27,881 nt of DNA from assembly GCA_030527765.1 (NCBI GenBank), contig JAUNAE010000009.1:1-27881 (forward strand). The letters run 5' to 3'. Positions 6,365 to 14,967 of this stretch are shown one piece after another; positions within the stretch are counted from its first letter, which is position 1; every line of letters starts with the position of its first letter. Both the position numbers and the translations under genes were made by a program. The notes beneath the pieces are model-generated. The model did not search any database. It was not told the origin of the DNA and was given only the letters and a program-made list of their open reading frames with translations. The DNA comes from Eubacteriales bacterium. GTDB taxonomy: Bacteria > Bacillota_A > Clostridia > Lachnospirales > Lachnospiraceae.

Positions 6365-9300
6365 ATGATCAGCGCAATTCTTTTTATCTCATTCTTTATT
6401 TTTCTCGTACTGGGTGTGCCGATCGGAATTTGTCTTGGATTGTCTTCTATCTGTGCGATCGTATATTCCGGGACATCCCTTACAATCGTAGCGACAAATA
6501 TGTATTCCGGTATCAGTAAGTTTTTGCTTCTTGCAATTCCATTCTTCGTGTTATCCGGTAACATTATGGCCAAAGCCGGTATTTCCAAGAGACTGATTAA
6601 GTTTGTTGATTCATGCGTCGGTCACAGACGCGGCGGTATCGCCATCGTGTGTGTTATTGTTGCATGTTTCTTTGGTGCGATTTCCGGTTCCGGCCCGGCG
6701 ACGGTTGCTGCCCTTGGAGCAGTGCTGATTCCGGCAATGGTAGAGCAGGGAGGATTCTCTGCACCTTTTGCAACCGCTCTTATGGCAACGGCGAGTTCGA
6801 TTGCGATTGTCATACCGCCGAGTATCGCCTTTGTAGTATATGCTTCCATCACCGGAGTTTCCATCGGTGATATGTTCATGGCCGGTATTGTACCTGGTCT
6901 TGTGATGGGTATCGCCCTTGTAATCGTGGTAATGATTGAAGCGCGCAGAAAGAACATCAAGCCTACGCAGAAGAAAGCATCTGCGAAAGAGCGCTGGGAT
7001 GCATTCAAAGATGCCTTTTGGGGATTTTTGATGCCGGTAATTATTCTCGGTGGTATTTATGGAGGAATTTTTACTCCGACCGAGGCTGCAGCAGTATCCG
7101 TTGTGTACGGTCTGTTTGTAGGTATGGTAATTTACAAAGAGGTTACCTTTAAGGATCTCATTCATATTCTTGTGGACTCTGCGAAGACAACCGGTGGAAT
7201 TATGTTGATTGTTGCAAGTGCATCCCTGTTTTCTTTTGTATGCACAAAGTTCGGTATCGCAGACGCTGCATCCGGACTTCTTGGAAGAATTGCAACAAAT
7301 CAGGTAACGTTCCTTCTTATTGTAAATGTGATTTTCCTGATTGCAGGATGCTTCATTGATGCAAACTCTGCAATGTATATTTTCATTCCGATTATGCTTC
7401 CGGTATGCAAGGCTCTTGGATATGATCTGGTTGCATTCGGTGTTCTTGCAACTGTAAACCTTGCTATTGGACAGGTAACACCTCCGGTAGGTGTCAACCT
7501 TTTTGTGGCAATCAGTATTAAGATCAAGAAGGGTCTTTCTGTTACACTGCAGCAGATTTCCAAGGCCGTTGTGCCAATGATTGCAGCCAGTGTAGCCGTA
7601 CTTCTTCTTGTGACCTATATTCCTGCAATTTCCTATGGCCTTCCAAAGGCGCTCGCAAAAGACGGAGCATATACCGGTGAGTCAAAGGCCGCTGCAAAAG
7701 CAGAGGAAACCGAGACTGCAGAGGAGAAAACGAACAGACAGGTCTCCAAAGACAGCAGCAACTACAATGATATTTCCGATTACAGTGATCTTGGCTGGGA
7801 AGAGCAGACATGGAACTTTGCATGCTCTACCACAGAGACCAGTACCTGGGCTGAGGGCGGCCGCAAGTTCGGTGAACTTATGGAAAAGGCGACCGGCGGA
7901 AAAGTCAAAGTCAATATTTATGCAGCAGATCAGTTGACCAATGGAAATCAGTCTGAGGGTATTCAGGCACTGATGAATGGAGATCCGGTGCAGATTTCCA
8001 TGCACAGCAATCTGATTTATTCTGCATTTGACCCGAGATTTAACGTTGTATCACTTCCGTTCATTTATGAGAATTATGATGACGCAGATGCAAAATTCGA
8101 CGGTGAGGCCGGAGATGCATTGAAAGCAATCCTGAGTGATTATGGTCTTCACTGCATGGGTATTGCAGAGAACGGATTCCGTGAACTGACCAACAGTGTG
8201 CTGCCTGTGAAATCTGTGGATGACATGAAGAATCTGAAGATTCGTGTGGCAGGATCCAATCTTCTTATGGAGTGCTATAAGAGATGGGGAGCAGATGCGA
8301 CAAACATGAACTGGTCTGAGACATACACGGCACTTCAGCAGAAAACTGTGGAAGGACAGGAGAATCCGCTGGATGCTATTAATGCGGCAAGTGTACAGGA
8401 AGTACAGACAAACATTTCCATGTGGGATGCAATTTATGACTGTCTCTTCTTCTGTATCAACCAGGAGATTTATGAGAATCTGACACCGGAGCAGCAGGCG
8501 GTTGTAGATGAAGCCGGAGCAAAGGCAACGGATTATCAGCGTGATATTAATCGCAGCCGCAATTCTGAAATTCTCGGTGAGTGGGGAGACAGCATTCAGG
8601 TAACTGCCAAAGAGGAGATGGATATTGACTCCTTTAAGAAAGCAGTAGAAGGTGTGGATGAATGGTTTGTACAGCAGCTCGTAGAGCAGAATGTGGATGA
8701 AGCAGAGGCACAGCACCTTGTAGATCTGTTCACAAAGAGTACAGACAGTTCCGCAAAAACATATGAAATCGATGACCACAGCGACCTTGACTGGGAAGAG
8801 CAGACATGGAACTTCGCATGCTCTACTACAGAGACAAGTACCTGGGCTGAAGGCGGAAGAAAATTCGGCGAGCTTGTTGAGAAGGCGACCGGTGGAAAAA
8901 TCAAAGTAAACATTTATGCAGCGGATCAGCTGACCAATGGAAATCAGTCTGAGGGAATTCAGGCACTGATGAATGGAGATCCGGTACAGATTTCTATGCA
9001 CAGCAATCTGATCTATTCTGCATTTGATCCGAGATTCAACGTTGTATCACTTCCGTTTATCTATGAGGACTATGCGGATGCAGATGCAAAATTTGACGGA
9101 GAGGCCGGAGATGCACTGAAGGCAATCCTGAGTGAGTATGGTCTTCATTGCATGGGTATTGCAGAGAACGGTTTCCGTGAACTTACCAACAATGTCAGAC
9201 CTGTGGAATCTGTGGATGACATGAAGAATCTTAAGATTCGTGTGGCTGGATCCAATCTTCTTATGGAGTGCTATAAGAGATGGGGAGCAGATGCGACAAA

Positions 9301-11785
9301 TATGAACTGGTCTGAGACATACACGGCTCTTCAGCAGAAAACCGTTGAGGGACAGGAGAATCCACTGGATGCCATCAACGCAGCCAGTGTACAGGAAGTG
9401 CAGACAAACGTTTCCATGTGGGATGCGATTTACGACTGCCTGTTCTTCTGTATCAACCAGGAGATTTATGAGAAACTGACACCGGAGCAGCAGGCGGTTA
9501 TTGATGAGGCAGGAGCTCTGGCAACGGATTATCAGCGTGAAATCAACCGAAACAGAAACGCTGAGATTATTAATGAGTGGGGAGATTCCATTCAGGTAAC
9601 AGAAAAAGCAGATATGGACATCGACTCCTTCAAGAAAGCAGTAGAAGGCGTAGATGAATGGTTCGTTCAGCAGCTTGTAGAACAGGATCTTGACGAAGCA
9701 GAAGCACAGCATCTTGTGGATCTGTTTACCAAAAAGGCAGAAAGTAAAGAAAACGCAGAGTCAGTTTCTGCATATGAAATTGAAGATGCCAGTGACCTTG
9801 ACTGGGAAGAGCAGACATGGAATTTTGCATGCTCTACTACAGAGACAAGTACCTGGGCAGAGGGCGGCCGCAAATTCGGTGAACTTATGGAAAAGGCAAC
9901 CGGCGGAAAAGTCAAAGTCAATATTTATGCGGCAGATCAGCTGACTAATGGAAATCAGTCTGAAGGAATTCAGGCACTCATGGATGGAGATCCGGTGCAG
10001 ATTTCTATGCACAGCAACCTGATTTATTCTGCATTTGACCCAAGATTCAATGTAGTATCTCTTCCGTTTATCTACGAGGATTACGCAGATGCAGATGCGA
10101 AGTTTGATGGAGAAGCAGGTAAAGCTTTGAAATCTATTCTTGAAGACTATGGTCTTCACTGTATGGGTATTGCGGAGAATGGTTTCCGTGAGCTGACAAA
10201 TAGTGTGAAACCGGTAAAATCTGTGGATGATATGAAGAACCTGAAGATTCGTGTGGCGGGATCCAATCTTCTTATGGAATGCTATAAGAGATGGGGTGCG
10301 GATGCAACGAATATGAACTGGTCTGAAACTTACACGGCACTTCAGCAGAAAACCGTTGAGGGACAGGAAAATCCACTGGATGCCATTAATGCAGCAAGTG
10401 TACAGGAAGTTCAGACCAACATTACGATGTGGGATGCAATTTATGACTGTCTGTTCTTCTGTATCAACCAGGACATTTATGAGGATCTGACACCTGAGCA
10501 GCAGGCGATTGTGGACAAAGCCGGTGCCATGGCAGTCGATTATCAGAGAGAAATCAATCGTAACCGTAATGCAGCCATTATTGATGAATGGGGTGACGGC
10601 ATTCAGGTTGCAGCTAAGGAAGATCTTGATCTGGATTCCTTCAAAGAAGCTGTAGCAGGCGTGGATGACTGGTTTGTTGAGCAGCTCACTGAGCAGGGAT
10701 ATGCAGATGCACAGAGCCTCGTAGATCTCTTTACAGGAGAAGGAGAGCCGGAGGATGCAGCTGCGACTGAAGAAGCGACAGAAGAGACTGAAGGTTCAGA
10801 GGATGCTGCTGCAAATCCTTCCATGGCAGATACAAGTGATCTTGACTGGGAAGAGCAGACATGGAACTTTGCATGCTCTACTACGGAGACCAGTACCTGG
10901 GCTGAAGGCGGCCGCAAATTCGGTGAGCTTATGGAGCAGGCAACCGGAGGAAAAATCAAGGTTAATATTTATGCGGCAGATCAGCTGACCAATGGAAATC
11001 AGTCCGAAGGAATTCAGGCACTGATGGATGGAGATCCGGTACAGATTTCCATGCACAGCAATCTGATCTATTCCGCATTTGACCCTAGATTCAACGTTGT
11101 TTCCCTTCCATTCCTTTATGAAAATTATGAGGATGCAGACAGCAAATTTGACGGTGAGGGCGGAGATAAGCTGAAAGAAATTCTCGGAAGCTATGGACTT
11201 CACTGCATGGGTATTGCCGAAAACGGTTTCCGTGAGCTGACAAACAGCAAACATGCAGTTACTTCTGTGGATGATATGAAGAACCTGAAGATTCGTGTGG
11301 CAGGATCCAATCTTCTTATGGAGTGTTATAAGAGATGGGGTGCAGATGCCACGAATATGAACTGGTCCGAGACATATACCGCACTTCAGCAGGGTACGGT
11401 AGAGGGACAGGAAAATCCACTGGATGCGATCAATGCAGCAAGTGTACAGGAAGTTCAGACCAACATTACGATGTGGGATGCAATTTATGACTGTCTGTTC
11501 TTCTGTATCAATCAGGAGCTTTACGAGCAACTGACACCTGAACAGCAGGCGGTTGTAGACGAAGCCGGCGCAAAGGCAGTTGCATATCAGAGATATATCA
11601 ACCGTACCCGCAATTCGGAAATCCTGAATGAGTGGGGAGATTCCATCGAAATCACTGCCAAGGAGGACATTGATATTGATTCCTTCAAAGAAGCGGTAGA
11701 GGGCGTGGATGAATGGTTTGTAAAGCAGCTTGCAGATCAGAAATTCGAGGACGGCCAGGAACTGGTTGATGCCTTCCGTAAATAA
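6365..11785 (+). CDS. dctM: TRAP large permease DctM fused to four tandem DctP solute-binding domains
   Basis: This is one uninterrupted frame of 1806 residues. Residues 1 to about 432 are a normal-length DctM ion-coupled permease with GAISGSGPATVAALGAVLIP (about 103-122), PPSIAFVVYA, TPTEAAAVSVVYG and the late NLAIGQVTPPVGVNLFVA signature. A last membrane helix ends near YIPAISYG. An acidic, Lys/Glu-rich linker (about 433-477) leads to four DctP domains starting at W478, W810, W1147 and W1495. Each has GFRELTN and NLKIRV, whose arginines (606/627, 938/959, 1275/1296, 1623/1644) are the usual carboxylate ligands, then TALQQ and VEGQENPLDAI. No signal peptide precedes any domain, so the DctM C-terminus must face outward. 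Linkers of 18, 23 and 36 residues join the domains. GGAGGAG precedes the ATG; dctQ ends 3 nt upstream. The substrate is probably an organic acid but is not identifiable. Confidence 0.95.
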   Translation: MISAILFISFFIFLVLGVPIGICLGLSSICAIVYSGTSLTIVATNMYSGISKFLLLAIPFFVLSGNIMAKAGISKRLIKFVDSCVGHRRGGIAIVCVIVACFFGAISGSGPATVAALGAVLIPAMVEQGGFSAPFATALMATASSIAIVIPPSIAFVVYASITGVSIGDMFMAGIVPGLVMGIALVIVVMIEARRKNIKPTQKKASAKERWDAFKDAFWGFLMPVIILGGIYGGIFTPTEAAAVSVVYGLFVGMVIYKEVTFKDLIHILVDSAKTTGGIMLIVASASLFSFVCTKFGIADAASGLLGRIATNQVTFLLIVNVIFLIAGCFIDANSAMYIFIPIMLPVCKALGYDLVAFGVLATVNLAIGQVTPPVGVNLFVAISIKIKKGLSVTLQQISKAVVPMIAASVAVLLLVTYIPAISYGLPKALAKDGAYTGESKAAAKAEETETAEEKTNRQVSKDSSNYNDISDYSDLGWEEQTWNFACSTTETSTWAEGGRKFGELMEKATGGKVKVNIYAADQLTNGNQSEGIQALMNGDPVQISMHSNLIYSAFDPRFNVVSLPFIYENYDDADAKFDGEAGDALKAILSDYGLHCMGIAENGFRELTNSVLPVKSVDDMKNLKIRVAGSNLLMECYKRWGADATNMNWSETYTALQQKTVEGQENPLDAINAASVQEVQTNISMWDAIYDCLFFCINQEIYENLTPEQQAVVDEAGAKATDYQRDINRSRNSEILGEWGDSIQVTAKEEMDIDSFKKAVEGVDEWFVQQLVEQNVDEAEAQHLVDLFTKSTDSSAKTYEIDDHSDLDWEEQTWNFACSTTETSTWAEGGRKFGELVEKATGGKIKVNIYAADQLTNGNQSEGIQALMNGDPVQISMHSNLIYSAFDPRFNVVSLPFIYEDYADADAKFDGEAGDALKAILSEYGLHCMGIAENGFRELTNNVRPVESVDDMKNLKIRVAGSNLLMECYKRWGADATNMNWSETYTALQQKTVEGQENPLDAINAASVQEVQTNVSMWDAIYDCLFFCINQEIYEKLTPEQQAVIDEAGALATDYQREINRNRNAEIINEWGDSIQVTEKADMDIDSFKKAVEGVDEWFVQQLVEQDLDEAEAQHLVDLFTKKAESKENAESVSAYEIEDASDLDWEEQTWNFACSTTETSTWAEGGRKFGELMEKATGGKVKVNIYAADQLTNGNQSEGIQALMDGDPVQISMHSNLIYSAFDPRFNVVSLPFIYEDYADADAKFDGEAGKALKSILEDYGLHCMGIAENGFRELTNSVKPVKSVDDMKNLKIRVAGSNLLMECYKRWGADATNMNWSETYTALQQKTVEGQENPLDAINAASVQEVQTNITMWDAIYDCLFFCINQDIYEDLTPEQQAIVDKAGAMAVDYQREINRNRNAAIIDEWGDGIQVAAKEDLDLDSFKEAVAGVDDWFVEQLTEQGYADAQSLVDLFTGEGEPEDAAATEEATEETEGSEDAAANPSMADTSDLDWEEQTWNFACSTTETSTWAEGGRKFGELMEQATGGKIKVNIYAADQLTNGNQSEGIQALMDGDPVQISMHSNLIYSAFDPRFNVVSLPFLYENYEDADSKFDGEGGDKLKEILGSYGLHCMGIAENGFRELTNSKHAVTSVDDMKNLKIRVAGSNLLMECYKRWGADATNMNWSETYTALQQGTVEGQENPLDAINAASVQEVQTNITMWDAIYDCLFFCINQELYEQLTPEQQAVVDEAGAKAVAYQRYINRTRNSEILNEWGDSIEITAKEDIDIDSFKEAVEGVDEWFVKQLADQKFEDGQELVDAFRK
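7796..8737 (+). repeat. DctP domain copy 1 (residues 478-791 of the fusion)
   Basis: This is a complete 314-residue extracytoplasmic solute-binding domain. Carboxylate-binding arginines are at repeat positions 129 and 150. It is about 93% identical to copy 2 by my hand count. It is followed by an 18-residue linker ending DDHSDLD. Confidence 0.9.
8792..9733 (+). repeat. DctP domain copy 2 (residues 810-1123)
   Basis: This 314-residue domain starts WEEQTWNFACSTTET like the others. The pocket region NLKIRV to VEGQENPLDAI is identical to copy 1 in protein but carries synonymous changes in DNA. A 23-residue linker follows. Confidence 0.9.
9803..10738 (+). repeat. DctP domain copy 3 (residues 1147-1458)
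   Basis: This 312-residue domain has two residues fewer near its C-terminal helix (EQGYADAQSLVDLF). It is followed by the longest linker, 36 residues very rich in Glu, Ala and Thr. Confidence 0.9.
10847..11782 (+). repeat. DctP domain copy 4 (residues 1495-1806)
   Basis: This 312-residue domain ends the protein. It is the most divergent copy at the surface (SKHAVTS, ALQQGTVEGQ) but keeps both arginines and the NMNWSETYTALQQ core. Confidence 0.9.
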
Positions 11786-11794
11786 AACAACTAC

Positions 11795-11826
11795 AGAGCT
11801 GACGGGGTAACCTGTCAGCTCTTTTT
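11795..11826 (+). terminator. intrinsic terminator of the TRAP operon
   Basis: AGAGCTGAC (11795-11803) pairs perfectly with GTCAGCTCT (11814-11822), followed by T residues, 10 nt after the fusion gene. Confidence 0.85.
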
Positions 11827-11880
11827 GCGTGTGGAGATGCAGGCGCAAAGTTCTGAGCGAAAACAGATTCGAAGTGACAA

Positions 11881-11911
11881 TAGCGGAGTAGATTGTGAAT
11901 GTCCGCTTTAC
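11881..11911 (+). repeat. dispersed intergenic hairpin repeat, copy B
   Basis: This element reads TAGCGGAGTAGATTGTGAAT followed by GTCCGCTTTAC. It matches copies A, C, D and E, with the 5' arm partly eroded. It lies 55 nt before the ktrB start, in the same sense. Confidence 0.7.
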
Positions 11912-11966
11912 TTCACGGAGCATATAGGATATGATTGAGGAAGTATGAAAAAAAGGTGGGAAGGAA

Positions 11967-13310
11967 ATGTTCAAAACGAAACGGAAAATGCCGGCATCCA
12001 GAAGAATTATGCTGGGATTTCTGCTGATTATTCTGGCGGGAACCTGTCTTCTGATGCTTCCGGTTTCTACAAAAACGGGAGAGACGACGACTTTTTCAGG
12101 AGCACTTCTTTGTTCTGTCTCTGCCACTTGTGTTACAGGTCTGGTTGCTTATGATACGTTCAGCCACTGGACAGTATTCGGACAGCTGATTTTGCTTACA
12201 GAGATGCAGATTGGAGGTCTTGGATTTATCACAATCGGAACTTTTGTCATGATCATGTTCCGCAAGAAAATCGGCATCAGCAGACGCGCCCTCATTCAGG
12301 ACAGTTTAAGTACTTTGCAGATTAAGGGAAGTGTGCGTCTGGTGAGAAGAATTGTCATGGGGACTCTCTTTTTTGAGGGAGTGGGAGCTTTGCTTCTTTC
12401 CCTGCGCTTTGTTCCCCAGATGGGAATTGCAAAAGGGATCTATTACGGGATTTTTCATTCCATTTCCGCTTTCTGTAATGCGGGATTTGACCTGATGGGA
12501 TTTCGGGAAGCATATTCTTCCTTCTGCTATTACTATGATGATCCTCTTGTCATGGGAACGCTCTGTGTGTTGATTGTAGTAGGTGGAATTGGTTTTGTTG
12601 TGTGGGAAGATCTGTGGACACATCGTTTCCGCTTTAAAAGATATCAGTTTCATACAAAGATTGTCCTTGCAACGACAGGAGTGCTTCTCATCGGCGGTAC
12701 ACTGTTATTCTATTTGCTGGAAAATCATGCACTGTTTGAGGGCATGACCTTCCGTGGAAAATTTCTCGCAGCATTGTTTAGTGCGGTGACTCCGAGAACT
12801 GCCGGATTCAACTCGGTAGATACCGCTTCCCTGACAAATGGCTCCTTCTTTTTGACCATTATCCTCATGTTTATCGGAGGAAGTCCGGGATCCACCGCAG
12901 GTGGTGTGAAGACGGTGACACTTCTTGTAATATTACTTTATATCAAAGCCTATCTGTTCCGGGAAAAAGACTGCTATATTTTCCATCGCAGAATCAGCGA
13001 TGAGGTTGTACGTAAGGCGAGTGTCGTTATATTTATCAATTTGCTGTTTGCGATTTTGGGAATGAGCATCGTCTTTATGGCTCAGCCGGAACTTGCACTG
13101 CGAGATGTGTTCTTTGAAGTATTCTCGGCAATTGGAACGGCAGGTATGTCTACCGGCGTTACCAGATCTCTGAATCTGGTATCCAAGTTTGTGGTGATCT
13201 GTCTCATGTTCCTCGGACGAATGGGAAGTCTGACATTCGCGCTGTCTTTTACAGAGAGACGAAGAGTTTCAAAAATTCGCTATCCGGAAGAAGACGTTAC
13301 CATCGGATAA
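11967..13310 (+). CDS. ktrB: potassium uptake membrane subunit KtrB/TrkH family
   Basis: This 447-residue membrane protein has the four M1-P-M2 repeats of the TrkH/KtrB superfamily, which carry K+ (often with Na+) into the cell. The four pore loops are visible as SVSATCVTGL (about 50-59), FHSISAFCNAGFDLMG (about 164-179), TPRTAGFNSVD (about 275-285) and SAIGTAGMSTG (about 387-397), with the filter glycines conserved. The length suits KtrB rather than the longer proteobacterial TrkH. The ATG has AAGGTGG (11953-11959) 7 nt upstream. The cytosolic gating partner KtrA follows after 24 nt. A c-di-AMP riboswitch, common before such genes, is not seen; the leader instead holds repeat copy B. Confidence 0.93.
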   Translation: MFKTKRKMPASRRIMLGFLLIILAGTCLLMLPVSTKTGETTTFSGALLCSVSATCVTGLVAYDTFSHWTVFGQLILLTEMQIGGLGFITIGTFVMIMFRKKIGISRRALIQDSLSTLQIKGSVRLVRRIVMGTLFFEGVGALLLSLRFVPQMGIAKGIYYGIFHSISAFCNAGFDLMGFREAYSSFCYYYDDPLVMGTLCVLIVVGGIGFVVWEDLWTHRFRFKRYQFHTKIVLATTGVLLIGGTLLFYLLENHALFEGMTFRGKFLAALFSAVTPRTAGFNSVDTASLTNGSFFLTIILMFIGGSPGSTAGGVKTVTLLVILLYIKAYLFREKDCYIFHRRISDEVVRKASVVIFINLLFAILGMSIVFMAQPELALRDVFFEVFSAIGTAGMSTGVTRSLNLVSKFVVICLMFLGRMGSLTFALSFTERRRVSKIRYPEEDVTIG

Positions 13311-13334
13311 AACTAACATCAGGAGGATTGGAAT

Positions 13335-13988
13335 ATGAAATCAATGTTGATTATTGGAATGGGAGATTTCGGCCATCATCTTTGCCGTCATCTGGTGGAG
13401 ATGAAAAACGAAGTTTTGATTATGGATAAATCTGAGGAGGCTCTGGAGGATCTTCTGGACATTGCCAGCAGCCATTTGATTGCGGATTGTACATCAAAGA
13501 GTGTGCTGTCAAAAATCGGGGTTTCAAACTTCGATATGTGCTTCGTGTGCATCGGAACAGACTTTAAGAGCAATCTTATTATTGTAGCTCTTCTGAAGGA
13601 ACTGGGAGCAAAATACATCGTCAGCCAGACAGACGATGAAATGCTGGAGCGTCTCTTACTGAACAACGGTGCTAATGAGGTGATTCACCCGAATAAGGAT
13701 TCTGCTATTCGGGCAGCAGTGAAATACAGCGATGAGCATGTATTTGATTATCTTCAGCTGAAAGCCGGATACTCTATCTATGAAATTACACCGATTCGTG
13801 AGTGGATCGGAAAAAGTATTCTGGAATCCAAAATCCGCTCAAAGTATGATACCTATATTCTTGGCGTGGTGGATAATAAGGATAATACAACCATCATGCC
13901 GTCACCGGAGACGGTGATTCACAAAACGGATCGTCTCATGGTACTGACACATGCACGTACGATGGAGATTTTGCAGAAGAAGATGTAA
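13335..13988 (+). CDS. ktrA: potassium channel gating subunit KtrA (RCK protein)
   Basis: This 217-residue cytosolic protein forms the ring that binds nucleotide and gates KtrB. The N-terminal RCK domain begins MLIIGMGDFGHHLC, a Rossmann GxGxxG variant, with the acidic MDKSEE at the end of beta-2 for the ribose. VCIGTDFKSN and the TDDEML segment follow. The C-terminal RCK_C domain covers about 140-217 (YSIYEITPIREWIGKSI to LMVLTHARTMEIL), the region where c-di-AMP binds in related proteins. AGGAGG lies 8 nt before the ATG. It is the second gene of ktrBA and is closed by a hairpin terminator at 14003-14051. Confidence 0.93.
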   Translation: MKSMLIIGMGDFGHHLCRHLVEMKNEVLIMDKSEEALEDLLDIASSHLIADCTSKSVLSKIGVSNFDMCFVCIGTDFKSNLIIVALLKELGAKYIVSQTDDEMLERLLLNNGANEVIHPNKDSAIRAAVKYSDEHVFDYLQLKAGYSIYEITPIREWIGKSILESKIRSKYDTYILGVVDNKDNTTIMPSPETVIHKTDRLMVLTHARTMEILQKKM

Positions 13989-14002
13989 TAAATAATAAGA
14001 AA

Positions 14003-14051
14003 CACCCGGCTTTCATGCATAGGATACATGAAAGTACGGGTGCATTCTTTT
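14003..14051 (+). terminator. hairpin terminator after ktrA
   Basis: CACCCG and CTTTCATG (14003-14017) pair with CATGAAAG and CGGGTG (14027-14042), with small bulges, followed by TTCTTTT. It lies 15 nt after the ktrA stop. Confidence 0.7.
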
Positions 14052-14082
14052 GTTCCGGGAAATTTCGTTCCGGGGATTAAAT

Positions 14083-14128
14083 GGATATTCGCAATCCACT
14101 TTGCTGCTTGCTTGATTCGGTTAAAAAA
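14083..14128. repeat. decayed hairpin repeat (copy G) with shared 3' tail
   Basis: GGATATTCGCAATCC (14083-14097) is the reverse complement of the repeat core, so this copy points left. It runs directly into TTGCTGCTTGCTTGATT (14101-14117), which reappears at 24354-24370 beside copy F with one mismatch in those 17 bases. It lies at the 3' end of the LysE gene, between convergent genes, and its right end overlaps the LysE stop codon. Confidence 0.55.
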
Positions 14129-14714
14129 CTCCTATAATTCGAAGGGCGCACCAGAGGAGCAGGAGAGCCATAACCCCATTCATGAGCTTGTAATTTTTTT
14201 CGTATGCTCTTTTCAGGATAGTTCCTGCCAAGCCCCAGATCAGATTGCCGATGGCACCCAGAATCATGAGATAGACAGCGAAGAGAAAGAGCATAGGAAT
14301 ACGCTGCTCATATGGCAGGATAAAAGAAGAAAACATAGTGAGGCCATAGAGAATGATTTTGACATTCAGAAGCTGCAGGAACAGCCCCATGAGGTAGGAA
14401 GGTTCACGATCATTCTCCTGATCGGATGGGGGACGGCGCTTCCAGGTTCCCCAGGAAAGATAAAGGATGTAGGCGGCGCCCACATATTTCATATAGTTTG
14501 CGGCTTCAGGCACGATTTGTTTCAGTGCGCTGCAGAAAATTCCGGAGAGGCACATGAGGGTCAGAGAACCGGTCCAGATGCCGAGAAGAAGCTTCAGATT
14601 ACGCCGCAGTCCATAACGGCTGGCAGTAGAAAGCAGAAGAATATTATTGGGACCCGGGGACCATACGGTGATGGCTGCCGAAATCGTCATTTCAAGAAGT
14701 ACAGAAAAAGGCAT
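14121..14714 (-). CDS. LysE-family amino acid exporter
   Basis: This 197-residue membrane protein has about six helices and the LysE/RhtB signature near its N-terminus: VWSPGPNNILLLSTASRYG, then LLLGIWTGS. Family members export lysine, homoserine, threonine, leucine or similar metabolites by proton antiport; the substrate here is unknown. The start at 14714 is chosen because AGGAGG sits 6 nt upstream of that ATG. The upstream in-frame ATG at 14759 lacks such a site and would add 15 charged residues. The gene is a single-gene minus-strand unit, convergent with ktrA. A TATAAT-containing promoter and a half copy of the dispersed repeat lie upstream. Confidence 0.85.
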   Translation of the reverse strand: MPFSVLLEMTISAAITVWSPGPNNILLLSTASRYGLRRNLKLLLGIWTGSLTLMCLSGIFCSALKQIVPEAANYMKYVGAAYILYLSWGTWKRRPPSDQENDREPSYLMGLFLQLLNVKIILYGLTMFSSFILPYEQRIPMLFLFAVYLMILGAIGNLIWGLAGTILKRAYEKNYKLMNGVMALLLLWCALRIIGVF

Positions 14715-14766
14715 TACATTCCTCCTGGGATAAAATTTGTTCGTGAACAGTAATTGCATGAAAACA

Positions 14767-14788
14767 CCTTGCGGATATTCCCAATGAA
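14767..14788 (-). repeat. half copy of the dispersed hairpin repeat (copy H)
   Basis: On the minus strand this reads ATTGGGAATATCCGC, matching the 3' half of the repeat core with one change; the 5' arm is lost. It is in the sense of the LysE gene and upstream of it, as for the intact copies. Confidence 0.45.
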
Positions 14789-14795
14789 CAGTAAC

Positions 14796-14826
14796 ATTAT
14801 ACTACATTACATCGATAAAGTGACAA
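14796..14826 (-). promoter_or_regulatory. promoter of the LysE-family gene
   Basis: On the minus strand a perfect TATAAT (plus 14796-14801) lies 19 nt from TTGTCA (plus 14821-14826). The spacing is wide, but the -10 is perfect and its location about 80 nt before the start is sensible. Confidence 0.5.
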
Positions 14827-14967
14827 AAAATTCTCGTAATTTTCTAATAAATATGATAAGATATATCTAACTATAGAAAAAAACAGTGGTGAAAATCGGG
14901 AATCGCCGCAATGCCGAAGTTAAAAAAATAAGGGAAGAAAGAGTATCTCTTGGGGAAGAGGTACTCA

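Noticed and set aside
7796..11782. Tandem repeats considered as an assembly duplication
   Set aside because: The copies differ by many synonymous and non-synonymous changes and by linker length, which a duplication artefact would not produce.
11827..11966. c-di-AMP (ydaO/yuaA-type) riboswitch before ktrB
   Set aside because: Such elements are common before ktr genes, but its conserved motifs are absent and the space between terminator and start is too short.
10796..12127. 443-codon open frame on the minus strand, antisense to the DctP repeats
   Set aside because: It mirrors the + strand coding frame; similar minus frames recur behind each DctP copy (for example 8051-9001 and 9047-9712), and the product is low-complexity with no family resemblance.
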